Source: CAWGHZ01 sp963822575 (GTDB taxonomy: Bacteria; Pseudomonadota; Alphaproteobacteria; MPNO01; DASWLB01). From it: 64,000 nt of DNA. Shown piece by piece: positions 29,738-37,642 of this stretch; the first letter of the stretch is position 1, and every line of letters begins with the position of its first letter. Location: positions 806,001-870,000 of the forward strand of contig CAWGHZ010000004.1 of NCBI GenBank assembly GCA_963822575.1, written 5' to 3'. The translations under genes and the position numbers were made by a program. The notes under the pieces are model-generated. The model worked only from the letters and a program-made list of their open reading frames with translations, searched no databases and was not told the origin of the DNA.

Positions 29738-30270
29738 AAGAAGGTGGTGAGGTTACGCGACAGAAGCACGCTCTGGTCCAGATAGATCGCCCGGCGCAGG
29801 AGCTTCAGCCCTCCCGCGTCGCGGCGCAGCACGTCCGTCCGTTTTCCGACGAAGAAATCCGAATCGCGTTCGAGCCGGTTGGTATAGACGACGAAGCGGC
29901 ACTTGGTGGTGATGTCGGCGCCCTCCGCCACCGCGACGCGCACGTTGGCGACGAGATGGGTCGTGCGCGAGCGCGGTTCCTCCGCCCAATGGTCGCCGCC
30001 CAGAATCTGCTGCACCCGCTTGCGCAGAGTATCCTTGCCCTCGTCGAACCAGTTGGCCTCGCTCCCGGCCTTCGTATATTCGCGCTCCGGCTCGTCGTGG
30101 CGGACGTTGCGCGCCATCGGCATCCAGTAGCGCAGATCTTCGTCCAGCAGATCGAGCCAGTCTTCGAAGCGCCGCTCGTCGAGCAGCTCCGCCTCCCGGC
30201 TGAAGAACCGCTCGGCCTCGTCGCGGAGGAGGAGGGCGTCGAGCGCGGCGGCGCGGTCGGCCGGCGTCAC
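29734..30270 (-). CDS. Aromatic-ring-hydroxylating dioxygenase beta subunit
   Basis: 178-residue small subunit of a Rieske dioxygenase; an NTF2-like fold that stabilises the alpha3beta3 hexamer. Start GTG 30270 overlaps the alpha-subunit stop (GTGA). Family features: EAERFFSREAELLDERRFEDWLDLLDEDLRYWMP, split around ERRFEDW, then RSRTTHLVANVRV, RFVVYTNRLERDSDFFVGKR and RRDAGGLKLLRRAIYLDQ. It ends RNLTTFF, typical of the family. Paired with the alpha subunit directly upstream. Confidence 0.92.
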   Translation of the reverse strand: MTPADRAAALDALLLRDEAERFFSREAELLDERRFEDWLDLLDEDLRYWMPMARNVRHDEPEREYTKAGSEANWFDEGKDTLRKRVQQILGGDHWAEEPRSRTTHLVANVRVAVAEGADITTKCRFVVYTNRLERDSDFFVGKRTDVLRRDAGGLKLLRRAIYLDQSVLLSRNLTTFF

Positions 30271-31571
30271 CGCCCGGCGTCCATCAGCCGCGCCCAATGG
30301 GCATAGAAGGCGCGCTGGTTGTGCTCGGCGACGCCCTCGGTGATGGTCACCTCCTCGCCCAGCCATTCGCCGGGCGCGGCGCGCCGCTCGATCCCCATGG
30401 CAAGCTGGTAGTTGAACGGGAAGCGGCGGGCGACGGCGCTTTCCGCGCCGCGCTGCGCGGCCGTCCAGTTCTCCATGTCGTCCTGCTCCACGAGCCCGGC
30501 CGGGCCAGCGTAGCGCAGGTAATATTCGCGCAGCGTGTCCTTCACCGCGGCGGGGGCGCCGCGCGGCACGAACAGCCAGCGCCACACCTCGGTCTGGGCC
30601 GGGCCGACCGGCAGCCACACGCCGATGGTCGTGCGGCCCGCGCTGTTGAAATGCGTGTTGGGGAAGATCACCCCGCCATGGATCAGCAGGCGCGACTGGT
30701 CGCCGAGGCGCCGCTGCCGCTCCTGGTGGCATTTGCGGTAGTAGTCATTAACCTCGTCCGGCGCGCCGAGCTGCGGCTCGTACTTGGAAAGCGCCTGGTA
30801 GACGCTCGCCCGGATCGTGTGGCCACGCTTCGGGTCGGCGACGCTCATCGCCTGGCGGGGCGTCTTGACGGCCGCGAAATTGTGCCGCGACTTCGTGCCG
30901 CTCAGCCCGACCGACAGGCGCTCGACCGAGATGTGGCTGTAGCCGTGGTAATGGTCGCCCGCGAAGTTCTCGGCGCCGAACTTCCAGTTGCACGGGACTT
31001 GCCATTTGACGATCCCGCCGATCGCTTCGTACCCGTCGTCCTCGCCGTCCGGTCCCTGCAGCAGCGCGCGCAAATAGAACCGCATGTCGGGACCGAGATA
31101 GTCCTCGAAGGACGGCAGGGCGTCGTCGAACGTCGCCCAGATCGAGCCGTGGTAAACGCTGACCCGGGCCTGGATCAGGCCCCACGCCGCCGTATCCAGC
31201 CGGTCCAGATAGCGTTCCTTGCGCGGCACGCCGTCGAGCGCGCCATCGAGGGCATACGACCAGCCGTGATAGCTGCACACGAAGCTCGCCGTGTTGCCCG
31301 AATCGTAGCGGCAGACGGGCATGCCCCGATGCCGGCAGCTATTCAGCATCGCGCGGATCGTCCCCGCCCGGTCGCGCGCGACGATCACCGGCTCCGACCC
31401 GCAGCGCGAAAGGAAGAAGTCGCCCTTGTCGGGAATCTGGCTCGTGTGGCCGACAAAGCTCCACGCCGGGGCGAGCACCCGTTCCCGCTCCTGCCGGAAG
31501 ATCTCCGCGCTGGAAAAGATCTCGCGGCTGAGCGTGCCGGCTTCGAGGTCGATCGGGTCGGACGCGGTCAT
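30267..31571 (-). CDS. Aromatic-ring-hydroxylating dioxygenase alpha subunit (Rieske)
   Basis: Terminal oxygenase component adding O2 to an aromatic ring. 434 residues. The Rieske [2Fe-2S] ligands are Cys79/His81 (CRHRGM) and Cys99/His102 (CSYHGW). The mononuclear iron site is Asp206-x2-His209-x3-His213 in GDHYHGYSH. With a beta subunit it belongs to the alpha3beta3 benzoate/naphthalene-type class, unlike the three other Rieske genes in this window, which have none. No ferredoxin or reductase gene is nearby. There is no clear Shine-Dalgarno; the predicted promoter and operator lie within a few bases of the ATG. Confidence 0.93.
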   Translation of the reverse strand: MTASDPIDLEAGTLSREIFSSAEIFRQERERVLAPAWSFVGHTSQIPDKGDFFLSRCGSEPVIVARDRAGTIRAMLNSCRHRGMPVCRYDSGNTASFVCSYHGWSYALDGALDGVPRKERYLDRLDTAAWGLIQARVSVYHGSIWATFDDALPSFEDYLGPDMRFYLRALLQGPDGEDDGYEAIGGIVKWQVPCNWKFGAENFAGDHYHGYSHISVERLSVGLSGTKSRHNFAAVKTPRQAMSVADPKRGHTIRASVYQALSKYEPQLGAPDEVNDYYRKCHQERQRRLGDQSRLLIHGGVIFPNTHFNSAGRTTIGVWLPVGPAQTEVWRWLFVPRGAPAAVKDTLREYYLRYAGPAGLVEQDDMENWTAAQRGAESAVARRFPFNYQLAMGIERRAAPGEWLGEEVTITEGVAEHNQRAFYAHWARLMDAGR

Positions 31572-31573
31572 GA

Positions 31574-31592
31574 TGTTATGCTCTGTATAACA
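31574..31592 (-). promoter_or_regulatory. Candidate MarR operator at the oxygenase promoter
   Basis: TGTTAT, seven bases, ATAACA: perfect 6-bp half-sites in a 19-bp MarR-sized palindrome, three bases upstream of the alpha-subunit ATG. On the minus strand it contains TATACA, a plausible -10 box. It sits in the 104-bp gap between the oxygenase and the divergent amidohydrolase. Confidence 0.5.
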
Positions 31593-31675
31593 ATTTGCCC
31601 TTTCTGTCCAGGCGGGGCGGTGCTACCGTCTTCGCGGCGGAAGGCCTGCTGGGCCGGGTTTGCGGATCGAATTCA

Positions 31676-32674
31676 ATGCGGATCATCGCGATCGAAGAGC
31701 ATTTTTCGACCCCGCACTTCCGCGAGAAGGCCGGCTTCAACGAGGCGAGAAGCCCCTACGCGGTCGCGCGCAGCCAGATCATGGGGCACGACCTCGGGCA
31801 CGAGCTCGACGATATCGGCGCGTCCCGGCTCGCGAACATGGACGCGACAGGCATCGACATGCAGGTGCTGGCGCTCAACGCGCCGATGCCGCACAACTTC
31901 GCGCCCGACGAGGCGGTGGCGATGGCGCGCGAGGTGAACGACCATGTCGCCGCGGCCGCGCGAGCGCATCCCGATCGCTTCGCCGGGTTCGCGGCGCTGC
32001 CGACCGCGCTGCCAGAGGCCGCCGCCGACGAGCTCGAGCGCTGCGTCACCGATCTCGGCTTCGTCGGCGCCATGGTGCACGGCCATACCGGCGGGCGGTT
32101 CCTCGATGACAAGGATTTCTGGCCGATCTTCGCGCGTGCCGAAAAGCTGGGCGTGCCGATCTTCCTGCACCCGTCTCTGCCGCACCCCGATGCGATGAAG
32201 GCCTATTTCGACGGGTACGAGGACGTACTCGCGCGGCCAGGCTGGGGCTTCGCGGTCGACACCAGCATCCATTTTCTGCGCATCCTGTTCTCGGGCGCGT
32301 TCGACGCCTATCCCAAGCTGCAGATCATCCTGGGCCATCTGGGCGAGGGGCTGCCCTTCGCGATGCACCGGCTCAACGAGCACACGCATTTCGCGGCCAA
32401 GCGCCGCGGCCTCGCCAAGACGCCGCTCGAATACATCCGCGACAACCTCTACGTGACGACCAGCGGCAACTGGTACGCGCCGGCATTCGCGTGCACGCTG
32501 CTCGCCCTCGGCGCCGACCGCATCCTGTGGGCCATCGACTGGCCCTACGAGGCGAACCGCGTCGGCATGGCGTTCTGGAACGAGATCGAGCTCGGCGAGC
32601 CCGACCGCGCGAAGATCGCGCACGAGAACGCCGAGCGCCTGCTCGGCCTCGCGTCCCAAAGGAGACCCCGATGA
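31676..32674 (+). CDS. Amidohydrolase-family decarboxylase, gamma-resorcylate decarboxylase type
   Basis: 332-residue TIM-barrel enzyme of the ACMSD / gamma-resorcylate decarboxylase group, which removes CO2 from hydroxybenzoates non-oxidatively. From ATG 31676, IEEHF places Glu8 and His9. His165 (FLHPSLP), His221 and Glu224 (GHLGEGLPF) and Asp288 (WAIDWPYE) follow. This matches the metal and catalytic set known for gamma-resorcylate decarboxylases almost position for position. A 2,6-dihydroxybenzoate- or carboxyvanillate-like substrate is plausible. It is transcribed divergently from the Rieske dioxygenase. Confidence 0.85.
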   Translation: MRIIAIEEHFSTPHFREKAGFNEARSPYAVARSQIMGHDLGHELDDIGASRLANMDATGIDMQVLALNAPMPHNFAPDEAVAMAREVNDHVAAAARAHPDRFAGFAALPTALPEAAADELERCVTDLGFVGAMVHGHTGGRFLDDKDFWPIFARAEKLGVPIFLHPSLPHPDAMKAYFDGYEDVLARPGWGFAVDTSIHFLRILFSGAFDAYPKLQIILGHLGEGLPFAMHRLNEHTHFAAKRRGLAKTPLEYIRDNLYVTTSGNWYAPAFACTLLALGADRILWAIDWPYEANRVGMAFWNEIELGEPDRAKIAHENAERLLGLASQRRPR

Positions 32675-32707
32675 TCGCGTGCCTGTCGCCCAACGGCCAG
32701 AACGTGA

Positions 32708-33766
32708 ATGCGAGGAGACGGGCCGCCGACCCGGCTCCTCGTCGCGACGCTGCGCGGAATCAGCGTGCTGGAGCGCGACCGGCCGGGCGCGGCATGGGCG
32801 GATCGCGGGCTTCGCCTCGAAGGGCATCATTGCAGCTCGCTGATGGTCGAGCCGCGCCGCGGCGGCGTGTTCGCCGGGATGCATTCGGGCGGGCTCTATT
32901 TCAGCTTCGATGGCGGCGCGACGTGGGAGAAGCGGTCCGACGGCATCACCATCGATCATATCTTCTCGCTCGGCCACGCCCACCGCGGCGACGAAACCGT
33001 GCTCTATGCCGGCACCGAGCCCGCCTCGATGTTCCGCAGCAACGATTACGGCCGGTCGTGGGTCGAGCTGCCGGGGGTGAAGGAGACGAAGGGCCGCGAG
33101 AAATGGTCGTTTCCGAGCCCGCCGCACCAGGCCCACGTGAAGACGATGACCGTCGACCCGCGCCACCCCGAAATCATCTATGCCGGGGTGGAGCAGGGCG
33201 ATCTTCTGAAGACGACCGACGGCGGCGCGAGCTGGCGTGTGCTCGACGACTACTCGAAGCCCACCGACTGGACCTATCGCGACATCCATCTCGTCGTCGT
33301 CCATCCCGACAATTCGGCGGAGCTCTACATGACCACCGGCATGGGGCTCTATCGCAGCCACGACTCCGGCGCGCACTGGGAGCTGATCGTCGACAACAGC
33401 TTCAGCATCGGCTACCCGGACCATCTGATCGTCGCGCCCGGCGACGGCAACACGATGTTCATGGCGGGGGCGGGGAAGGACCCGGGCACCTGGCAGAGTT
33501 CGCACAGCGCTCATGGCACCATCGCCAAAAGCCGCGACCGCGGCCTCGTCTGGACCGACGCGAGCCGCGGCTTCCCCGAGGACCGGCGGCCCAACATCGA
33601 GGCGATGAGCATCGCCGCCTGGCCCGGCGGGTTCGTGCTGTTCGCGGGCACGACCGACGGGGTGGTGTTCGCCAGCGAGGACGGCGCCGAATCGTGGACG
33701 CCGATCGCCGACGGCCTCGCCCCGGTGACGAAGGGGCGGCACTACCGCGCGCTGCAGCGCGCGTAA
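32708..33766 (+). CDS. BNR-repeat beta-propeller protein
   Basis: 352 residues of sialidase-like/YCF48-type repeats, each with an Asp-box (S-x-D-x-G-x-x-W): SFDGGATW, SNDYGRSW, TTDGGASW, SHDSGAHW, SRDRGLVW and SEDGAESW, about six blades. No signal peptide is evident, so it may be cytoplasmic. Such proteins recur in bacterial aromatic and TRAP clusters without known function; a lactonase or assembly role is possible but unproved. It follows the decarboxylase by 33 bases and converges with the extradiol dioxygenase. Confidence 0.75.
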   Translation: MRGDGPPTRLLVATLRGISVLERDRPGAAWADRGLRLEGHHCSSLMVEPRRGGVFAGMHSGGLYFSFDGGATWEKRSDGITIDHIFSLGHAHRGDETVLYAGTEPASMFRSNDYGRSWVELPGVKETKGREKWSFPSPPHQAHVKTMTVDPRHPEIIYAGVEQGDLLKTTDGGASWRVLDDYSKPTDWTYRDIHLVVVHPDNSAELYMTTGMGLYRSHDSGAHWELIVDNSFSIGYPDHLIVAPGDGNTMFMAGAGKDPGTWQSSHSAHGTIAKSRDRGLVWTDASRGFPEDRRPNIEAMSIAAWPGGFVLFAGTTDGVVFASEDGAESWTPIADGLAPVTKGRHYRALQRA

Positions 33767-33770
33767 AGCC

Positions 33771-34703
33771 TCAGGGTGCTTCGTTCCAGTAGGCGAAGCC
33801 GAGCCCGGTCACGGCGGTCGCCGACGGGATGTAATCGACTACGGTGCCCCGCCGCCCGCCATAGGCGCCGGCCACCGCGATCCATGTCCGGATCTCGCCG
33901 GTGCCGCCGCGCAGCGTCGCGGAATTGGTGGTGAACAGGCTGCGTAGCGCCGCCCCCTCGCCGCGCGCGATCCGGTCGAGCACCCAGCGGTCGAGCGGTT
34001 CGTCCACCCAGCCGGCGCGCGGCCCGCGCGGGTCGTGCGAAAGGCCGCCCGAGCCATAGATCGCCACGCGCTCCGGCCGGTCGGCGAACACGTCGCGCAG
34101 CGCCTCGCCCAGCGCGTAGCAGCGCGCCGCGCTCGGCAGCGGCGGATGGTAGGCGTTGGTGAAGATCGGCACCACCGGGACGCCGCGCTCGACCAGCCCT
34201 ACGGCGCGGCTGATCCGCGTGAATGCGTGGCCGAGGCCGATTTCCGGCCGTGCCATCGGGACGATCTGTTCGGCGTAGCCGAGGTCGAAGCCGCGCGCGA
34301 CCAGCCCTTCGAGTGCCGCGCGCGCGACGCCGGGATGGCCTGGCAGCTTCAGCCAGTGGTCCTCAAGCTTCTCGCCGGCGAAGCCGATGCCGTAGGTGCC
34401 TTCGGCCATGTCTCCGACGAAGATCGCGAAGGCCGGGATCAGCGCCTTGGAGAAGATCTCGTTCTGATCGTCGCCGATAACGATCACAGCATCGGGGCGC
34501 GCGGCCTCGATCTGCGCCCGCAGCGTCCCGAAGGCGGCCTTGATCCGCTCGACGTAGCCGGCGATCACCTCGGGCGTTTCCTTGGCGAGCGCGGCCGGCT
34601 GCGGCACGTCGCGCACCAGCGCGGCATGAACCGCCGGCCACTTGTCCGGAGCGACGAACATCGACGGTGCGTGCGATGACGCCAGGCCGAGCACGACGGG
34701 CAT
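33771..34703 (-). CDS. Class III extradiol ring-cleavage dioxygenase (LigB superfamily)
   Basis: 310-residue iron(II) dioxygenase of the LigB/protocatechuate 4,5-dioxygenase beta fold. It opens catechol rings next to the hydroxyl pair. MPVVLGLASSHAPSM supplies the N-terminal histidine ligand; VIVIGDDQNEIF, LPGHPGVARAALE and YGSGGLSHDPRGPR are family motifs around the iron and catalytic His. No separate alpha (LigA-like) subunit is seen. Gallate- and homoprotocatechuate-type enzymes can work without one. It lies directly downstream of iclR. Confidence 0.87.
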   Translation of the reverse strand: MPVVLGLASSHAPSMFVAPDKWPAVHAALVRDVPQPAALAKETPEVIAGYVERIKAAFGTLRAQIEAARPDAVIVIGDDQNEIFSKALIPAFAIFVGDMAEGTYGIGFAGEKLEDHWLKLPGHPGVARAALEGLVARGFDLGYAEQIVPMARPEIGLGHAFTRISRAVGLVERGVPVVPIFTNAYHPPLPSAARCYALGEALRDVFADRPERVAIYGSGGLSHDPRGPRAGWVDEPLDRWVLDRIARGEGAALRSLFTTNSATLRGGTGEIRTWIAVAGAYGGRRGTVVDYIPSATAVTGLGFAYWNEAP

Positions 34704-34725
34704 TGCGGCTCCTTTCGCTAGGCCC

Positions 34726-35538
34726 CTAAGCGTTCTGGCGGGCGATGCGCGTCGTCACGTCCTGGAGGACGCGCAACGTCTCGTTCATGTGACGCCCGCT
34801 GAGCCGGCCGGACGGCGCGACCACCGCAATGGCCGCCATCGTGTGGCGGTCGCGTCCGACGATCGGCACGGCGAGCGAGCTGATGCCGCGCAGGAACTCC
34901 TCCCGGTCGAGCGCGTAGCCCTGCACCCGCACCCGGTCGAGCTCCGCGCGGAACGCCTCGGGGTCGGTGATCGTACGCGGCGTGTAGCGGCGGAGCCCGC
35001 GCGCGATTACGCGCTCGCGGGTCTCGTCGGGCGCATAGGCGAGCAGGGCCTTCCCCGTGCTCGACGCGTGCGCCGGCGGGCGGCTCCGCGCGCCCATGCG
35101 GCTTTTCATCAGGTAATCGGAGCGCAGCCGTTCGAGGTGGACGACCTCGGCGTCGACCAGGACGGCGAGGTGGGCGCTCTCGCCGGTCGCGATGCGCACC
35201 TCGCTCAATTCGGCGAGCGCCGCCTCGTAGAGCGCATGGCTGTGGGTGATGCTCGCCCCCATCACGTAGAGGCGAAGCCCCAGCCGGTAGCGCCCGTTCT
35301 CGGTGCGGGCGAGGAAGCCTTCGTCCTGCAGCGCCGCCACCAGACGCGATACGTTGCTCTTGTGCACGCCAAGCCGGCGGCCGATCTCGGTGACGCCCAG
35401 CACCGGCTCGTCGGGCGAGAACAGCTCGAGGATTTTCAGCGCGAGCCGCGCCGTCGAGCCCGGCGGCGCGCGGCGCGCGGCGCCAGCGGGCGCCGGCACA
35501 CCGTCCGTCCCCGCGGGGCGCTCCTCGATACGCAACAT
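34726..35538 (-). CDS. IclR-family transcriptional regulator
   Basis: 270 residues. I chose the ATG at 35538 (MLRIEERPAG), because an open frame continuing upstream is only the shadow of the dctP gene. The N-terminal winged HTH reads ALKILELFSPDEPVLGVTEIGRRLGVHKSNVSRLVAALQDEGF across about residues 33-75. The C-terminal effector domain has HLERLRSDYLM, SSTGKALLAYAP, VQGYALDREEFLRGISSLAVPI and the MAAIAVVAPSGR strand. IclR members often control protocatechuate-type pathways. It is flanked by the ring-cleavage gene and a TRAP receptor. Confidence 0.92.
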   Translation of the reverse strand: MLRIEERPAGTDGVPAPAGAARRAPPGSTARLALKILELFSPDEPVLGVTEIGRRLGVHKSNVSRLVAALQDEGFLARTENGRYRLGLRLYVMGASITHSHALYEAALAELSEVRIATGESAHLAVLVDAEVVHLERLRSDYLMKSRMGARSRPPAHASSTGKALLAYAPDETRERVIARGLRRYTPRTITDPEAFRAELDRVRVQGYALDREEFLRGISSLAVPIVGRDRHTMAAIAVVAPSGRLSGRHMNETLRVLQDVTTRIARQNA

Positions 35539-35590
35539 GACGGGTGCCTCTCGTCGGGCCCGCGCGCTATACCTAAGTGCTTGGCGCGCC

Positions 35591-35608
35591 TGCGGAAACG
35601 TTACCGCA
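35591..35608. promoter_or_regulatory. Candidate IclR operator
   Basis: TGCGGAAACGTTACCGCA, an 18-bp near-perfect palindrome (one mismatched pair), 53 bases upstream of iclR and 65 bases downstream of the dctP stop. The half-site GCGGAAA resembles GGAAA-type IclR boxes. Confidence 0.45.
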
Positions 35609-35672
35609 CGAGGACGAATCTCACCACGCAAGCCCCGTCGGGTCAAGCGCTCCGGCGCGCCTTCGGGCTCGG

Positions 35673-36680
35673 CTACTTGTCTCCCGCCTTTTTCAGCTCG
35701 GCCTTGAAGGCGGCAAGGATTTCCGCGCCGTTGGGCGTCGTCTTGATCCACTGCTGGACGACCGGCGTGGCTGCAGCGACCCAGCGCTCCTGCTCCTTCG
35801 GGTCGAGCGTCAGGATGTGCTGACCCGCCATGTGGCGAACCTGGTTTTCCTGCACCTCGGCGGTCTTGGCGATGGTGACGCCCATACGGCGAGAGAACGG
35901 TTCGCCCGAGTACTCGTCGAACGCCGCCTTGGCCGTCGCGGGCAGGCGTGCGTAGCTCGCCTTGCTCATCAGGGTGAAGTTGGCGACGGTACCGAACGAC
36001 ATGTCGAGGTGATAGCTCGTGACTTCGATCAAGTGGTAGGGCACGACGCCGGTCCAGCCGATCATCACGCCCTGGACCACGCCACGCTGAAGTGCCTGGA
36101 AATTTTCCGTCGTCGTCAGGGTGACCGGCACGGCCCCCAGCCGATCCATGATGTCCGCGTTGATGGCGCCCTCGACGCCCATCTTGAAGCCCTTGAGGTC
36201 TTCGAGACGGCGCACGGGTATCTTGGTGTGCAGCCCATCGCCGGGATAGAGCGAAAGCTCGAGGGGTCGGACCTTGGAATATTCTTTGGCAAGCGTGCCG
36301 TCGGCGTAAAGGTTCCACAGCGCCACAGAGCCGGGCACGATGTCGTGCACCAGGAAGGGCAGGGCCACCACGCTCGTGCCCTTGAACACGCCGCCGAACG
36401 CTGCCGAAACCGCGTAGCCGATGTCGACCACGTTGTTGAGCAGCCGATCGTAGGTGTTGCGCGTGCTGGCGATGGTCGAGCCCGGGAAGATCTGGATCTT
36501 GACCGTGCCGCCCGACGCGGCCTCCACGTCATGCGCCCAGGGCGCCAGTCCCTTGGTCAGGTTGGTCGAGACCGGCGATCCCGGGAACGAGAAGCGGAGC
36601 GTGATCGGGGTGGCGGCCTGGGCGGCGAGCGGCAGGGTCGCCGCCAGCGCGAGCCCGGCGGCGAGAGCTTTTCCCTTCAT
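35673..36680 (-). CDS. TRAP transporter solute-binding protein (DctP family), copy 2
   Basis: 335 residues starting MKGKALAAGLALAATLPLAA, a signal peptide cleaved near AQA/ATPI. DctP pattern: RFSFPGSPVSTNLTKGLAPW, KIQIFPGSTIASTRNTYDRL, LGAVPVTLTTTENFQALQRG and VVQGVMIGWTGVVPYHL. It is the last gene of a seven-gene minus operon running from 43334. No DctQ/DctM is attached. Similar in layout to copies 1 and 3 but clearly diverged, so these are not recent duplicates. Confidence 0.88.
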   Translation of the reverse strand: MKGKALAAGLALAATLPLAAQAATPITLRFSFPGSPVSTNLTKGLAPWAHDVEAASGGTVKIQIFPGSTIASTRNTYDRLLNNVVDIGYAVSAAFGGVFKGTSVVALPFLVHDIVPGSVALWNLYADGTLAKEYSKVRPLELSLYPGDGLHTKIPVRRLEDLKGFKMGVEGAINADIMDRLGAVPVTLTTTENFQALQRGVVQGVMIGWTGVVPYHLIEVTSYHLDMSFGTVANFTLMSKASYARLPATAKAAFDEYSGEPFSRRMGVTIAKTAEVQENQVRHMAGQHILTLDPKEQERWVAAATPVVQQWIKTTPNGAEILAAFKAELKKAGDK

Positions 36681-36709
36681 GGCGTTTCCTCCTTGTGCGC
36701 CGCGGCCCG

Positions 36710-37624
36710 CTAACGAGCGAGCAGGGCCTCGGCGTTCTTGTGTTCGATCATCTCGATCTCGCGCGCGTCGAATACGCCGGACGCGCCGAGCTGCGCGGCG
36801 ATGTCGTTCGCCGTCGCGTAGGGATAGTCGGTGCCGAACAGGATTTGCGACATGGGCACCACCTGGCGCAACGCCGCCATCGGTGGCGCCAGTGCCGCGG
36901 CGGCGGTGTCGTAGTAGAAGCTGCGCAGCCGTTCGAGCGCGCCGGGCGCCGCGCCCGGCGTCTGGGAGTGGCTGACGAAGCGCGAATAGAGGAACGGCAT
37001 CGTCCCGCCGCCGTGCGAGAAGATCATGCGCACGTCGGGATAGCGCTGCGCGTCGCCGGTGAATACGAGCTGCGCGATGGCCCTCGTCGTGTCCGTGCCG
37101 TACTCGACGACGTGCGGATGCAGGCCGCCGATCAGGTTGCGGCAGCAATTGGCTACGGTCGGGTGGGTGTAGACCAGCGCCTTTCGGCGGTTGAGCTCCG
37201 CCATCACCGGGGAGAAGGACGGGTCGCCCAGCCACTTGTCGCCGTAGCTCGTCAGCAGCCCGATCCCGTCGGCCTTGAGCTCGCCCAGCGCATAGGCGAT
37301 CTCCGCCAGGGCCGCATCGACGTCGGGCAGCGGCACCGCCGCGAAGATGCCGAAGCGGCCGGGGTAGTCCGCGCGCATCTTCGCGGCGAACTCGTTGCAG
37401 TCGCGCGCGAGCCGGCGCGCCGGGCCGATGTCGCCGAACCACACGCCGGGCGTGGTGATCGACACCATCGACCGCGCGACGCCATCGCGGTCCATGTCCT
37501 CGACCGCCTTGGCGACGCTCCATCCCTCCCACGCCGGTTGCATGATGTTGCGCGCGTTGAGGGCGTGAGCCCAGGCGGTCGGCGCGATGTGATAGTGGAC
37601 GTCGATCCGTTGCGCGTCGCTCAC
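36710..37624 (-). CDS. Amidohydrolase 2 / ACMSD-like decarboxylase or hydrolase
   Basis: 304-residue metal-dependent TIM barrel. The HxH motif His10/His12 lies in RIDVHYHI; further ligands are in VYTHPT and IFSHGGGTMPF, and the catalytic Asp in ILFGTDYPYA. That is the full ACMSD set, unlike the Glu-x-His variant at 31676. Members decarboxylate aromatic or muconic acids, or hydrolyse lactones such as 2-pyrone-4,6-dicarboxylate. The latter would fit an extradiol pathway, but the substrate cannot be fixed from sequence. It sits in the hydroxylase operon. Confidence 0.8.
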   Translation of the reverse strand: MSDAQRIDVHYHIAPTAWAHALNARNIMQPAWEGWSVAKAVEDMDRDGVARSMVSITTPGVWFGDIGPARRLARDCNEFAAKMRADYPGRFGIFAAVPLPDVDAALAEIAYALGELKADGIGLLTSYGDKWLGDPSFSPVMAELNRRKALVYTHPTVANCCRNLIGGLHPHVVEYGTDTTRAIAQLVFTGDAQRYPDVRMIFSHGGGTMPFLYSRFVSHSQTPGAAPGALERLRSFYYDTAAAALAPPMAALRQVVPMSQILFGTDYPYATANDIAAQLGASGVFDAREIEMIEHKNAEALLAR

Positions 37625-37642
37625 GCTTTCCTCGCCATTCGA

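Noticed and set aside
34726..36318. A long N-terminal extension of iclR
   Set aside because: The upstream part is the shadow of dctP copy 2; IclR homology begins just after the ATG at 35538.
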